Shown in pieces: positions 11,623 through 23,040 of a stretch of 64,000 nt of DNA (the first letter of the stretch is position 1; each line of letters starts with the position of its first letter). Source of the stretch: Nymphaea colorata (lineage: Eukaryota > Streptophyta > Magnoliopsida > Nymphaeales > Nymphaeaceae); NCBI RefSeq assembly GCF_008831285.2, contig NC_045143.1:22014302-22078301 (forward strand), given 5' to 3'. A program made the translations under genes and the position numbers. Under the pieces are notes generated by a model. It did not search any database. It worked only from the letters and a program-made list of their open reading frames with translations, and was not told the DNA's origin.

Positions 11623-12663
11623 TTACATAACTCCAGCTCTGCTAAGCATCCTAAGTAAATCATTCTTTCGCTTAAAAAAAGGACAAGCAAAAAATGTTTT
11701 CATCCTCTTTTCATCATGAGTAAGATGAAGATATGCTTCGGTTTGCAACTCTTCTTCAAGACCAATGACTTCAAATGCTGGAAATATGTCTTCTTTAGAA
11801 TATTTATTTGACTGTCTCAGCTCTGGTACGACATTACTTTTTTCAATTGCATTAGCAACTCTCTCAAATGCATCTTTCATTATTTCAATCTCTTTTAAAT
11901 CATCTTCATTTGCACTTCTTCTCATTTTACGTTTTGACAATGAACCTGTGTTGGGCTCAACTTGGACTTCACATTCGTCTCCTAGGTTGATAAATGGTTC
12001 TAATACTACTTGATTATGAGAAACCATTTCGTCAATAAGCTGGATTGTATCGCGAGTACTCTCACATGCTGAAGTCGTTCGACTGTGCTTTTCTTTTGCT
12101 GTCATCGATCCTTCCCCTGTTGCTCTATCATTACCAAATAAAATTACTAGCTTCTCATAGTTCGAAACAAGTGTCGTCATCCACTTTTTTGCCACTGAAT
12201 TTGCCTATAAAAAACACACAAGAAAAGATATCAATGTCAAAGAAACTCATATTAACATAAAAAATTGATTATAAAAAAATAATATTAAATTGCTAAAAAT
12301 AAAATTAGGTACCTCTATTAGTGGCTTCCATATTTTGGGTTCAGCAGTCCATATATTTGTCCTTGAATCAATGCTAAATACACTGAAACCACTTTTAAAG
12401 ATGTCATAACAGCTACTAAAATTAGACTTCAACGTTTTCATTCGATTTTTCATGTGATCTTTGGTGAGCATTTTACCCAACTTATCGTTTAGCTCTGTTA
12501 CAACATTATCATATGCAGTTGTAGTAAAAGTGTCATTCACTCTATTGCCTATTATTTGTTGAAGCAGTAATGCATCAATGAGCGCATCATCCATAGATTG
12601 GCTCCCTTGTATCTTATCAGCCTTTCCTCCATCTGTATATATTTGACCCTTCTTCATTTTCAT
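11623..12663 (-). CDS. Harbinger-1 ORF1: Myb/SANT-like DNA-binding protein
   Basis: Two exons, join(12313..12663, 11623..12204) on the minus strand. The donor is GAG|GTACC and the acceptor TATAG|GCA, both in phase 0; the product is 310 aa with no stop or frameshift. Residues about 22-117 match the plant Myb/SANT-like domain used by PIF/Harbinger ORF1 proteins: MDDALIDALLLQQIIGN, TTTAYDNVVTELNDKLGK, KDHMKNRMKTLKSNF, SCYDIFKSGF and WTAEPKIWKPLIE. The second exon has an acidic linker, a short charged helix (EIEIMKDAFERVANAIEKS) and a C-terminal helix ending LLRMLSRAGVM. In this superfamily ORF1 binds DNA and assists the transposase. It lies downstream of the transposase on the same strand. Start chosen as the ATG that opens the frame at 12663. 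Confidence 0.8.
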
Positions 12664-12939
12664 TAGTTAAATGCAAAGTAAAACAAGTTTAGGAAAGACA
12701 TTCATAATGATAAGAATAAATCACATGTAATAATAAGAGATCAAGTAATTAAATTCAATGAAGGTCTACAATGACAAATAATATAAGAAAAAAAATCAAC
12801 ACACAATTATTCAATTATTGAAGTTTGAAGTTGATAGTTCTGCCACATAGTTGAAGAGATGTTTTGTCGTGTGAATTCTCCAACCCTATACTCTTCATCT
12901 ACATCAACTTAAACAGAATAATTTTCACTAGGTTGATTC

Positions 12940-14051
12940 ATAAGTTCTGCATCAACATCTTCAATAATGCTAGCATTTGGATCGACACCCATGAGAAAGT
13001 TGTGTAATATACAACATGCTAAAATGATCTCTGACTTTGTATTGCATGAATAGACTGGTCTGTCGAACTAGCTATAATCGGGAATCTTTTTTTCAAGACA
13101 CCAAATGATCTTTCAATGACATTTCGCAAAGAAGCAAAGCATGCCAAAGATTAAACAACTCTTTTGCATTCTGCGGGCCTCACTTGGAGTATTCTTTCAA
13201 GTGATATCTCACACCCCTAAAGGGTGTGATAAGTCCACCCTTTAATGGAAAACCATCATTGACAAGATAATATTTACCTAAAAAAATGAACACAATCACA
13301 TGTGAAGTTCATATTTCATAAAATTATTAAATTATACATGCTTTTAATTACAATTACCTTCAGAAAATTTTAGTTTGTCTTTTCTCGTTAATGCATTTTT
13401 TATGATTCTCGAATCAGAAGCAATTCCTTCCCAACCTGCTAATAAATAGGTAAATTTCATAAACATGCAACCAACACATTTTGCATTAGCCAGTCTTTTC
13501 TACCACGGTATCTTGGTGCATCCTCTAAAGATACTTTAACACGAACGTATGTTCCATCAATTGCACCAACACAATTCTGAAATGCAATTCAATGTTAATG
13601 CAATATTGACATATTATAAAGCATAAAAACTAAATTAATTGATTTATCATTTGAAAGTATGCATGAAATCTATTATTGTTTAAGATTTCATTTGGCATAG
13701 TTGATCCGTCAGATTGTTGAATGAATTTGTATTCTAATAGAATAATTGAACTTCGTACTTTGTAAAAATATTGAGAAATTGTCTCTATTGAACGATAGAA
13801 CCAAAACTGAACTGACGATGCCTATATGTGTTAGACAACATCATGAGAAAGAGAGAAACTTGCTCTTTTACTTTACAATGTCTTGTACTGCATAGTCCAC
13901 CGTCATGTTGAAGAATATCACATAACTCTTTGAAATCTGATGTTCCTATGCATGTTATATTGCGGCATTGTACATCATCATCTAATTTATATATAATTTG
14001 ATCTCTAATTTTTTGTCTTTTTTCATAAGATAGTCCAATTGATCGATGCAC
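12940..14051 (-). pseudogene. Harbinger-1 transposase (DDE), broken
   Basis: The minus strand holds pieces of a PIF/Harbinger transposase in order. An N-terminal segment (13785-14051) has CIGTSDFKELCDILQHDGGL and VKEQVSLFLMMLSNTYRHR. Next come CVGAIDGTYVRVKVS with the first catalytic Asp and YRGRKDWLMQNVLVAC (about 13490-13580), then LLAGWEGIASDSRIIKNAL with the second Asp (about 13390-13450). After a probable intron come KYYLVNDGFPLKGGLITPF (about 13220-13280) and SLRNVIERSFGVLKKRFP with the catalytic Glu (about 13065-13125). Stops after SIVQ and CL and a frameshift before LLAGWEG break the frame, so it cannot make active enzyme. The catalytic residues themselves remain readable. Confidence 0.8.
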
Positions 14052-14873
14052 AAGTTGTTATCAACGTTGTCTTCGACATATGAAATAATAAAAAATATAA
14101 CATAAAAACAGAATGACTTGTTGTTGTTGGCGTCGTCTTATGCCTTCGAATATGCGACAAGCTGCAAAACCAAAAACAATCTTTTTATGAAGATGATGCT
14201 CTTAATGCTGGTATCTGCTTCACATAATCATGTTTTAGACCAAAGGTTCATATGTCACGAGGAGCTTATATGGTTCAGAAAAAGGCAGCTTCAAATTTAG
14301 GTCAAGAAAAGCTAGGATTCAATACTACCTATAGGGGTTTAGAAAATTTGGCCCACTAGGAGTAGTGTCATGCAAGATCTCCATGAATGGATGGTGAAAT
14401 GGATGAAGAATGTTGTCTGGTCCTCTTCCATAGCCCAGTTTCTAAATATCTATGCAATTTAAATACTAGGAAAGACAATGGAGAAGACCCGAAAAAGGCC
14501 TAAGCAAGAGCCTACTTAGTCATATTCCACAGAAACTGTGGGCAAAAGGAGAAAGAAGGAAGAAGGAAAAAGAGGAAAAGAGGGGGAAATGAAGGTTCTG
14601 AAATTCCTAAGCACAATTTTGACTATATAGCCAAATATCAGCTGGTAGGAATCTAACAAGTCTCAGCTTAACTATCAGCAAAGGAAAAGGAGAGGGGAGA
14701 AGTTATTGCATTCGGCTTTTGTTAAATCTGGCTGATGAACTCATATGAGTCCTGCTAGGACCGTCAATTGGAAACAAAATAAGAAATGGTTCAAAATGAA
14801 GACGGACAATGATTGGTGGATTTAAGATTGTTGTCACCCATAACAATGCAAATGTGTGCGTAGATAGATAGAT

Positions 14874-14875
<2 letters not shown>

Positions 14876-14904
<29 letters not shown>
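14876..14904. repeat. (GA)n microsatellite
   Basis: Alternating GA run preceded by a short GATA repeat. Confidence 0.95.
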
Positions 14905-14907
<3 letters not shown>

Positions 14908-15470
14908 TGTATAAGTGTGGCCTAAAGAAAAAGCTTGTCCCCTTTGTCATATTAACTGATCATGTGCAACATCAGTAGGGAGAAATGTTAAATTTAATTT
15001 AGAGAACAAAAAAAATCTACTGGAGTGATAATGTAGAAAGCCACAAAACCGAGGGCCTTTTTCTTTCTGAGTGAAGGAAAAGATTCATGCACATTTTTTT
15101 CCCAAAAAAAAAAAAAGAAATTGCAGATCGGGTTACATGCTGTTGTGGATTCCTAATACAGAAGGATACCAAAACCACAAATTTCATGGTTGGCACCATC
15201 GTCCACAAACTCATAAGCCTGCCAAAATCATATATTTAGTCCATATATGTTGTGTGATGAACCATGTGATTTGACCTCACTTCATTCAGCATCAGATGTC
15301 AATTTTTTTACTTTCGATACCCTGCATCCACCACTCACAGCAGGTACACCTCAACTGTCAAACTTTTAATGTCGTTCAACTTAATGGCCAGAGGATGACA
15401 GCTTTTGTTGGTCACTGCGTTGTTTAAGTTGTTCACTCTATGACTGCATGCAATTAGTTTACTATGTAAA

Positions 15471-15473
<3 letters not shown>

Positions 15474-15506
<33 letters not shown>
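15474..15506. repeat. (TC)n microsatellite
   Basis: Alternating TC run of about 32 bp inside Harbinger-1. Confidence 0.95.
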
Positions 15507-15508
<2 letters not shown>

Positions 15509-16649
15509 ACATGCAAGCGGGCTAAAGTTAGCAAGACAGGAACAAGTGCAAAGCTGTCAAGGAGGTTACTGGGAAAAATTCACCCTCATATACAACAGTT
15601 ACTAGAGCTATAGTTTAATTTTCAAAAATGGAGCTAGTGATTGAGGAAAATATAGAAGGTAGAATAAAAAGGATGAAGGCCGTGAGGTAACTATAGCAAT
15701 AACCAATGGCAGGAAGAGTCACCAACTATTTCAGATGAAATACCTCCATTTTTTGATAAAATGGCATAATACTAAGACCAGCACTTCAATATTTCCTAGC
15801 AATCTAGTTCACTAGGATGCTTGCAACTGATGAGGAAGCCACTGAAGGATAGCTTGTCTTGAAGAATGAAAATCAGATCATATTCCAGACTAAGAAAATT
15901 CATCTCAAATGAAGATGTGATTGAGAAGTGTGTTCTATAACTTAAATTGAGTGAAGTATTTGCCGCTAAGTGTTGCACGAATTGCCAAACTATATATGAT
16001 TCAACAAACTTAAAGAATATCAATGTCATGCTTCTGGCTTATCATGAATGAGGCGCTGAACAGAAGCATTTTCTACACAGGCTTGGACGTGTATGCACAA
16101 TGCAGAACTAGCAACAGTAAAAGCAGTAAACAAGTTTTCAAAAACTATTTGGATTACAAGATTGCTATGACACAAGGAAACATTATAAATACAATATTGA
16201 TGGAGAATGGGCATGTTGCTCTTCTAGGCAATATGAAGAATCAATAACATGAAATGTTGCCTATTCTGAGCATTTACCAACATGATAAGCCTTGGTGGAT
16301 TCAGCAAGGAAGCACTTGATACCAATTAACTGCTTAAGTAGGTTTCACACGCCCCGTAAGGATATTTTCAACCTTCAGATGTCACAACATGAATATTTCC
16401 AATAAAAACTGCACATAAACACACCCGTCATCTCTTGCATTATGTGCTTATTACGAATAACAACAACGTAAACACACATGCTCAAGATTCATGATCAACC
16501 TCTTCAAAGATGAACCAACCAAAACCACAAGTAGATGACGGTGGGAAGGAAAATAGAAGTTCACTTACAATAATGTGACGAAGTGGGCAGCAACCAAAAT
16601 CAGAAAAAGGCAGCAACTGAAAACGGAGAAAGGCAGCAACAAAAAACTC

Positions 16650-16830
16650 ACCTTGTTTCAGATGGAGTTGGAACAAGGTGTCGCAGCACTCCTCAGATGG
16701 CATTGGAACAAGGTGTCGCAGTTGGTGTGCCCTGTTTCTCTTGGAGGGAAGGAGGCGCAGCAGGTGTGGACTATTTCTCGTGGAGGGGAAGGAGGCAACA
16801 GTTCGTGCTTTTTGATAAAAAAGAAAAAAC
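16650..16830. repeat. Local short repeats in Harbinger-1 right arm
   Basis: The phrase TTGGAACAAGGTGTCGCAG occurs twice within 50 bp (about 16669 and 16704). GGAGGGAAGGAGGC / GGAGGGGAAGGAGGC also occurs twice (about 16743 and 16780). This is slippage-type duplication near the transposon terminus; the open frames across it are a by-product. Confidence 0.7.
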
Positions 16831-16869
16831 TCGTGGGTGGAGGGGTATTGTGAATAGAAAGGGAGGCAA

Positions 16870-17083
16870 TGGTTCATGCTCTTTCCTTTCCTTCACAATC
16901 CTTCCAATTTTGGAGGGATTGGATTTACACTACACTTTCCTTTCCTTTCCCTCCCTTTCTTTTCCCTCCCTTTGCAGCCAAACAAACTTTTTAGTTTCCC
17001 TCCCTTTCCTTCCTTTCCAATTAATCAACCAAACAAAGGATTGATTGATCAATCCCTCCCTTTCTCTCCAACCAAATAGGGCG
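16870..17083. repeat. Right terminal/subterminal inverted repeat of Harbinger-1
   Basis: A pyrimidine-rich run of CTTTCCTTTCC and CCCTCCCTTT blocks ending CCAACCAAATAGGGCG. Reverse-complemented, it matches the left end of the element. Confidence 0.78.
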
Positions 17084-17086
17084 TTA
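17084..17086. repeat. TTA target duplication, right side of Harbinger-1
   Basis: Second copy of the TTA found at 10944-10946. The interrupted gag frame resumes immediately to the right. Confidence 0.85.
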
Positions 17087-17888
17087 GGCTGGAGATATTC
17101 ATTCCTCTTGCCTGTCCCATGAGTCTTGTTTCAGTCTTCTTCAAAGTATGTGGCTATGTCAATTGCATTGTCTAGATCTCTTGGGCGACTACCCATTACC
17201 TTGCTCCTCAACTGGTCTTTGAGTCCTCTAATAAATTTATTTGCTCTGTCAACATCTGAAGTATACACATGTGGGCAGTACTTCTCCAAGTGCTTGTATT
17301 TGACCACGTACTCGTGTAAGCTCATACTTCTCTGTTGAAGATACAAAAATTCTTGCATGCACTTTTCCCGTGTGAAGGCTAGTATGAAAGCATGTGTGAA
17401 CGGCTCTTTGAATTCCTCTCAAGTTGCTTCGTGATTAGCAAACTTCACCTCATGCTGTGTCTGCCACTGTTCTTCAACATCTTCATTCAACATAAAGGTT
17501 CCAAATTGAACGTTTTTGTTGTCGGGCATATCCAGGGTAATAAAATTTTTCTCAAATTCTTTTATCCATTCCTCTACATCATCAGTTGTGCCCTTCTCAT
17601 GAAATTTTGGCGGATCAAAATTTCTAAATTATTTATGAGTTACGATTCTTGCATCATAATTCATTGTTCTATTCGTATCTGTAATGTTTCCACCTGAAGG
17701 AGCAATCTGCACCAGGTAATATATTAATGCAGTAATCATATGCAAGATGTTCATAATGAACTCCTATTGTTGTTGGATGCTTCCATATGGTGTCTCAGAT
17801 CCAGTAGGATGAGTTCCAACATTTTAACTCCTGGTGTTGCGAGGGCCTCTGCCTCTTCCTCGAGTACTTCCTTCTCTAGCGTGTGCCA
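17087..17888 (-). pseudogene. Chromovirus gag, N-terminal part
   Basis: The minus strand from the ATG at 17888 reads MAHAREGSTRGRGRGPRNTR, then after a stop the gag core. The core includes FRNFDPPKFHEKGTTDDVEE, WIKEFEKNFITL, QEFLYLQQRSMSLHEYVVKY, KHLEKYCPHVYTSDVDRANK and FIRGLKDQLRSKVMG. This is the Ty3/gypsy retrotransposon gag domain, which forms the virus-like particle. Three in-frame stops are visible. It is cut at 17087 by the nested Harbinger-1; the remainder lies at 10450-10943. Confidence 0.82.
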
Positions 17889-18063
17889 TTTGAACTACAC
17901 TATAAGGAGGAAACAAAACATAACTATTGTGTTATAACAAAATCATACTTTTAGGACTACTACAAAACTTTAAAACTCAATCAAAAACATCCTTCCATAA
18001 CAGGCTTCGATGACTTTTCCTCTACTTGTGATCAACATTGGCATTGGACATGAACTCTAGACA

Positions 18064-18080
18064 CTGTACTCTGATGTCAA
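18064..18080 (-). promoter_or_regulatory. Degenerate primer-binding site
   Basis: On the minus strand, directly after the 5' LTR end (TGTGACA), the sequence reads ttgacatcagagtacag. This resembles the common plant PBS TGGTATCAGAGC, complementary to initiator Met tRNA, with a few substitutions. Its position next to the LTR end is correct. Confidence 0.6.
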
Positions 18081-18083
18081 TCT

Positions 18084-19253
18084 TGTCACAACCAAAGTTT
18101 TAACACCATTTTTTTATATATAATAGCAGAAGCAAACATTGAATCTTACTATAAGCAAATTTGAGTAATGACCAAAACACTAACAAATTAAACACCAACA
18201 AAACATCCAACACTGTTTTAAGAGACACCATTTTTAATCCTACACAAAGACACTTATACTCAAACAACTAGAATATCCACAAAGCCCAGACTCGACGAAG
18301 TGTCTAAATCACCAATGTCGGTCCATCACAAAGACTGAGGATGTCAATCTTGTAACCCACGATCTCTCAAGAACTATTTGTAGAGATAGAAAGAAGGATC
18401 AGATTTTCTCTGAGTATGGCAACATCCAGCCATAAATAGAATATGGTCCGGCAAAATAAGTATATAATTATGTTAAACAAATTCAGATGAGGACTTTATG
18501 GTTGACAACCAAAAGTCATCAATTCATAATACACCTTAGAGTTATAACTTATTAGCATGAACTGTATATGATCTCCATATGTTTGTAGAATTACAACGGT
18601 AATCCATTAACAATGATCATGGTCATCATGACGAGCAAACAACAAAAAACCCTGCGGGTACAACTCACAGGTAGCACAAAACATGTCTTCGCCAGGTGAT
18701 CCAAACAGATCGAGGGTAACTTGTAATGAAGCCTCATGAGATATCCCAGATAGTTGCTGCAGCAGTAGGGTCCAACCAGCGGCATTACCAGAAGTGGTGG
18801 ACCGGCCCCTCTAGGCACCCGGGTTGAGGGACCAGGAGACACCTTGCTCTCCAAACAAAAGTTTAACAAAACCCCGGACCTTTGTGCCGCACAATACCCT
18901 ATGGGCCGTCCAGTAAAAATGGAGGAGTGTTTAACCACCATGACCTCATGTTATGCCACTACCTCCCAAGATAAAACAACTACTGGACCTGCTTGCAGTC
19001 CCATATGTCATTGTTGAAGCAAAACTGATACTTTCCTCAATATATCTACCTATGCTATTATGATTATGAATCATGTTTTGGACTTTACCATAAAGCACAA
19101 CTTGGGAACAAATCCCAATGCTCTAGGTCTAGTCTACTACATGCCTAAAAGGCATCTGCATAAGGGCACAAATCATCACAAGGTCCCATGTCAATGTCAT
19201 CGGTATGTCTATATTTATATTTATCATAACCACGCCCTTATGAATGCATTTGC

Positions 19254-19334
<81 letters not shown>

Positions 19335-19469
19335 CCTTTATGTGTACATATGTACTTGTAACTATGTATATGTTTACCAGTATATAAACATATCAATATA
19401 ATTTCTATTGTTCATAACTCAGCTCTTAGACTGAATTCCTTTATGTAATCACAATTTAATTACATGTAT

Positions 19470-19518
<49 letters not shown>

Positions 19519-21778
19519 AATATAGCTTTATGCTTAGCCGCCCAACTGTTGTCCCTTAACAATCTGTTTATACTAAAGTACATGACTATTTGCATTTAAG
19601 CATATGAGGGTTCAAATCATTAGTCTCAGTCCTAGGCCCATGCAGCAGTCCTACTACACCCTATAATAATAGCTTGTCTATTCTGGAGCTTGGTGGTTTC
19701 AGCCAAGAATCTCAACCCAATCTTAAGAAGTTTAATTGCAGACTTCAATTAATTTCAATTTGTTTTATTCTCACTTTCTGCCACGTAGATTTCTAATTCA
19801 GATCCTATTTCTGAGTTCCCTATTTCTTGTTAGCTTCGCTCATTGAATGAATTTCTATATTAAGCAAAATGATGATTCCTTTGATTACATTCATAAGCTA
19901 ACCTTAATAAAAAGGGTGATTCTAGCTCTTTGGATTCATTTGACTTATTTCTTCTGGTTAATTCGTAGATAACAAGGGAATCTTATTGTTCTATAATCAA
20001 ATCTGCAGTTCACCAGATGATCATTTTTTTTCAACCTTTCTATTCATGTGCAGCTACTCATTGTTGCTCAACATGTCAAGGGACAAATGAGTATTTGAAA
20101 ATCCCATCATCCAGATCAGATTGAGTTCTATTATGTGTTATTGCATAAACCTATCAAAGTATAAGAGCTGCATGCTTCTATCATGGTCAAATAGCTCTCA
20201 CATGTCTAGTATTAATAATTACAAAATTTAGTAACATTCATAGAGTACCAAGTAGTCCCACATTATGCAAAGCTGGCTTCAATAGTACTATGATTTGCAT
20301 AGGTCTAGTGTAATGTAAATATAAGACCGTCTCTCACTTTCTTTTTTTGTGTTTTGTCATGAATTATATATTAATATAATGCATGAGACCTTTAAAAGGG
20401 CAGGACAGAAACATAATAACTAAGAAATAGTTTTGATCTATCCTGCTCATACTATTTCACGCAACATTATTTCTGCAGTTTTCTTATTATCACCAGGCCC
20501 ATTCATGAAGGAACTTGCCACAGTTGTTATTCATGTCATTTCAACATGCAGGAATGTTTATATTCAGTCCAGCTACTGAAACACACATTCCACTATATAA
20601 TTACACAACTACATATGTCTATATATATGTATATACTGAATATCTGTACACACACATGGGTACCAATACATATATGCATATATATATACGCAGACCTTCG
20701 ATAAGAACATGAATTTTCCCTGCTGAGTTTACTTTTAAGCGACACAAGCTATAGAAATATCAGTCTATGCACTTCCAGAATTGAGGTATCATCACATCAC
20801 ATCACCCATTCGTTCACCATTTGTCATAAGGCTCATCATGCAACATGCTTCCTTAATAAATCTGATTAAATTCTAAATTCCAGGAGCAACTCTATAATCA
20901 GGTTCAACCTTTCATTTTAATGTAATGCATACTACTATTTTCAATCTGACAGCCTACTTCTTACTCTAGGCTTACTCATATACACATTACATATTTACTT
21001 TTATACATCTATATTTCATAAGCGTAACATACATGAACTACATGCTGCATACACATATGAATATTCTCATACCTTATTGCTCTAAGTTGCAGTCAATTTG
21101 GTCCGCTAGTAGGCTTATCGTTCCAAGGCAGTCTAGTAGGATTCCCTTGCAAAATATGCATTTACATATATACTTTCAGATCACAGCTTGCCCCACCAAG
21201 TAGAATTCTCCATGCTTTATATATATACACCTATATATATAGATTACTTATAAAAGAAACCATATAACATTTACCAGGGTCACTCTAACTGTACAGCCCC
21301 TTGTTTTGACTGGCAGCACCCTAGCTTCTTAGATCCTCCAAGGCGCGGATCGCAGGCATGTAAACCAGTCCCCTTTATCTCTTGATCTTCAACCCAAGAT
21401 ACAAAAAAACAAGAATTAGCTCCCACTCTACCCAAATTTCTGGTTGTTGGGACCTTTCCTCTATGGCTGTAGCAAATAGGAACCTAAAATGTTGCAGTAT
21501 GGAGTTAAATAAGGCCAATACATGGCCAACAACACCTCCTTACAAATTTTCTAAGAATGGCTTCTCAGCTGCCCTCGTTCTTCCTTAATTTCTCATTTAA
21601 CATCTTCAGTTACTACCTCCTACCATGCATATATTAATTAGCCCCTTTATTTTTTCATAATTGCACCTCTTTATGACATAGTTGACAGTTTCAACTAGAC
21701 TTAATAATTATTTAAATCTACCATTTATGGCCTATACCCATAATAAAGTTTTTGCAATAATTAAGAAAAAGGCCTTAT
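18084..21778 (-). repeat. 5' LTR of the chromovirus (about 3.7 kb)
   Basis: Colinear with 3686-7208. Differences include many substitutions, a second AT tract (about 19470-19515) plus about 130 bp between the two tracts that the other LTR lacks, and a 12-bp deletion near the outer end (after AAGAAAAAGG). The outer end is eroded to CCTTAT against CCTTACA in the other copy, followed by the CCTAG target duplication. Confidence 0.88.
19255..19332. repeat. (AT)n microsatellite in 5' LTR
   Basis: About 75 bp of alternating AT at the position matching 4846-4900 of the other LTR. A second AT tract follows at about 19470-19515. Confidence 0.95.
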
Positions 21779-21783
21779 CCTAG
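21779..21783. repeat. Target-site duplication CCTAG, right copy
   Basis: Matches 3681-3685 at the opposite end of the chromovirus. Confidence 0.72.
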
Positions 21784-22799
21784 AGTGTTGTGTACATGTG
21801 TTTGATAGCATTCCAAGTGTAATAAGATGTGCCATGTCCCACGGCCTAGCTATGGATGGTAACCATCAATGACAAGAGTATCCAACTAAGTAAAAGTTGG
21901 TCTGCATTGTCCTAAGGTTATTGTGGGTCGACCATGAAGATCTACGTCTATGGTCACCAAAATTGTTCTATCTCTCACTCCTTATTTACTCCAATGGAGA
22001 GGTTTTGATGTATAGAATTGGTGTTTTGGTTACAACTATTGATACCATGATTTTTGGTGTACATGCTTATTTTAGTCATTGTCATTTGGATTACATTCAT
22101 GATCAAACTTTGCCTTATCAATTTGGGCAAGATTACACTTTCCAAGATTTTCGTGACCTATACGACCTTCTAGTTTCTTGACATTGGCTTGCTGTTAATG
22201 CATGTGGGGCCATGACCATTCTCTTCTAGCGCTCACCAGCTCCAAAACTGATCTCTTTCTCTCTCTTTTTTATTTTGAATTGCTAAAGGTTTCTTGTTAT
22301 ATTCTAGTGTATGTGGATGACATTCTTGTTACAAGCAGTGATCTAGAGATGGTTGACAAAGTGGCCAAGATGCTAGGAGAGGGATTGCTCTCACGGATCT
22401 AAGATGGTTATATTACTTCCTTGGAGTTGAAGGGTCATCCTATCTCAATAGAAACATACCATGGAAATTCTTAAGTGTGTTAATTTGCATAACTGCAAGC
22501 TAGGCAAGCCCCAATGCCAATGTCATCCACAGACATGTTGTATATGTGAGATAGCACCGATCTTGATGATCCTGGACACTATAGAAGCATTGGTAGCAAT
22601 GGCACCCTGCAATACTTGACCTTGAGCCAACCAGCCAACCAGACAGTATACATGGCTCGCTAGTGTGTGGTCAAGTGCATTGTGTATTTTTGAGAGCATG
22701 ATATCATTGTCCCTATTGTCACCAACCAACACTATATTTGTTGTCATATTCTAATTTTAGATGTCAGATCCAGATTTGTCTTTATCGCTAACATAACTG

Positions 22800-22840
22800 C
22801 ACACACACACACACACAGATGTGTGTGTTTGTGTGAGTGA
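22800..22840. repeat. (CA)n/(GT)n tract
   Basis: A CA repeat followed by a TG repeat, giving a small potential foldback. Confidence 0.85.
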
Positions 22841-22885
22841 GAGATGTAGATATGTGGTTTGGCAATAGAGACTATCTATATCCAA

Positions 22886-23040
22886 GGGGCAGAGCCAAGA
22901 ATTTTAACAGGGGCCGAAATAGAAATTTTCAAAATTTTTATATATATTAAACTAATTATTTTTAGATTTACATATAAATTTTTAAAGTTTTTAAAATCTG
23001 AGGAGGGGCCAAGGCCCCTGCCGCCCCACCCTCCCTATAT
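22886..23040. mobile_element. MITE-like repeat, family with GGGGCNGAGCCAAG ends
   Basis: Starts GGGGCAGAGCCAAGAATTTT, has a core with AATTTTTATATATATT and ACATATAAATTTTT, and ends GAGGGGCCAAGGCCCCTGCC then GCCCCACCCTCCC. Related sequence occurs at 38317-38367, 39340-39512 and 45574-45759 with the same order of parts. It sits inside the copia relic. Confidence 0.6.

Larger units (their letters stand above)
14118..16560. other. Non-coding interior of Harbinger-1
   Basis: About 2.4 kb without a supportable gene. It holds a (GA)n tract at 14876-14904, a (TC)n tract at 15474-15506 and an A-rich run near 15105. The many short open frames overlap on both strands and have no motif. Confidence 0.5.
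10947..17083. mobile_element. PIF/Harbinger DNA transposon (Harbinger-1), 6.1 kb
   Basis: The left end reads CGCCCTTTTTCGTTGAAGGG. The right end, reverse-complemented, reads CGCCCTATTTGGTTGGAGAG. Both are followed by purine-rich GGAAAGGAAAGGGAGGG-type subterminal DNA, giving imperfect terminal inverted repeats flanked by TTA. It carries two minus-strand genes: a Myb/SANT-like ORF (intact) and a transposase (broken). It interrupts the gag gene of the chromovirus, so it inserted later than that element. About 2.4 kb (14.1-16.5 kb) between the transposase and the right end has no recognisable gene and contains (GA)n and (TC)n tracts. Confidence 0.88.
3681..21783 (-). mobile_element. Del/Tekay-type Ty3/gypsy chromovirus with nested transposon
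   Basis: An LTR retrotransposon in minus orientation: 5' LTR 18084-21778, PBS near 18064-18080, gag, protease, RT, RNase H, integrase, chromodomain, polypurine tract 7209-7221, and 3' LTR 3686-7208. The 5-bp sequence CCTAG lies immediately outside both ends (3681-3685 and 21779-21783) and is read as the target-site duplication. A 6,137-bp PIF/Harbinger element plus its duplicated TTA lies in gag; without it the retrotransposon is about 12 kb. The C-terminal chromodomain and the very long LTRs fit the Del/Tekay clade. Stops and frameshifts throughout pol and many LTR-LTR differences, including indels, mark it as an old, inactive insertion. Confidence 0.88.
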
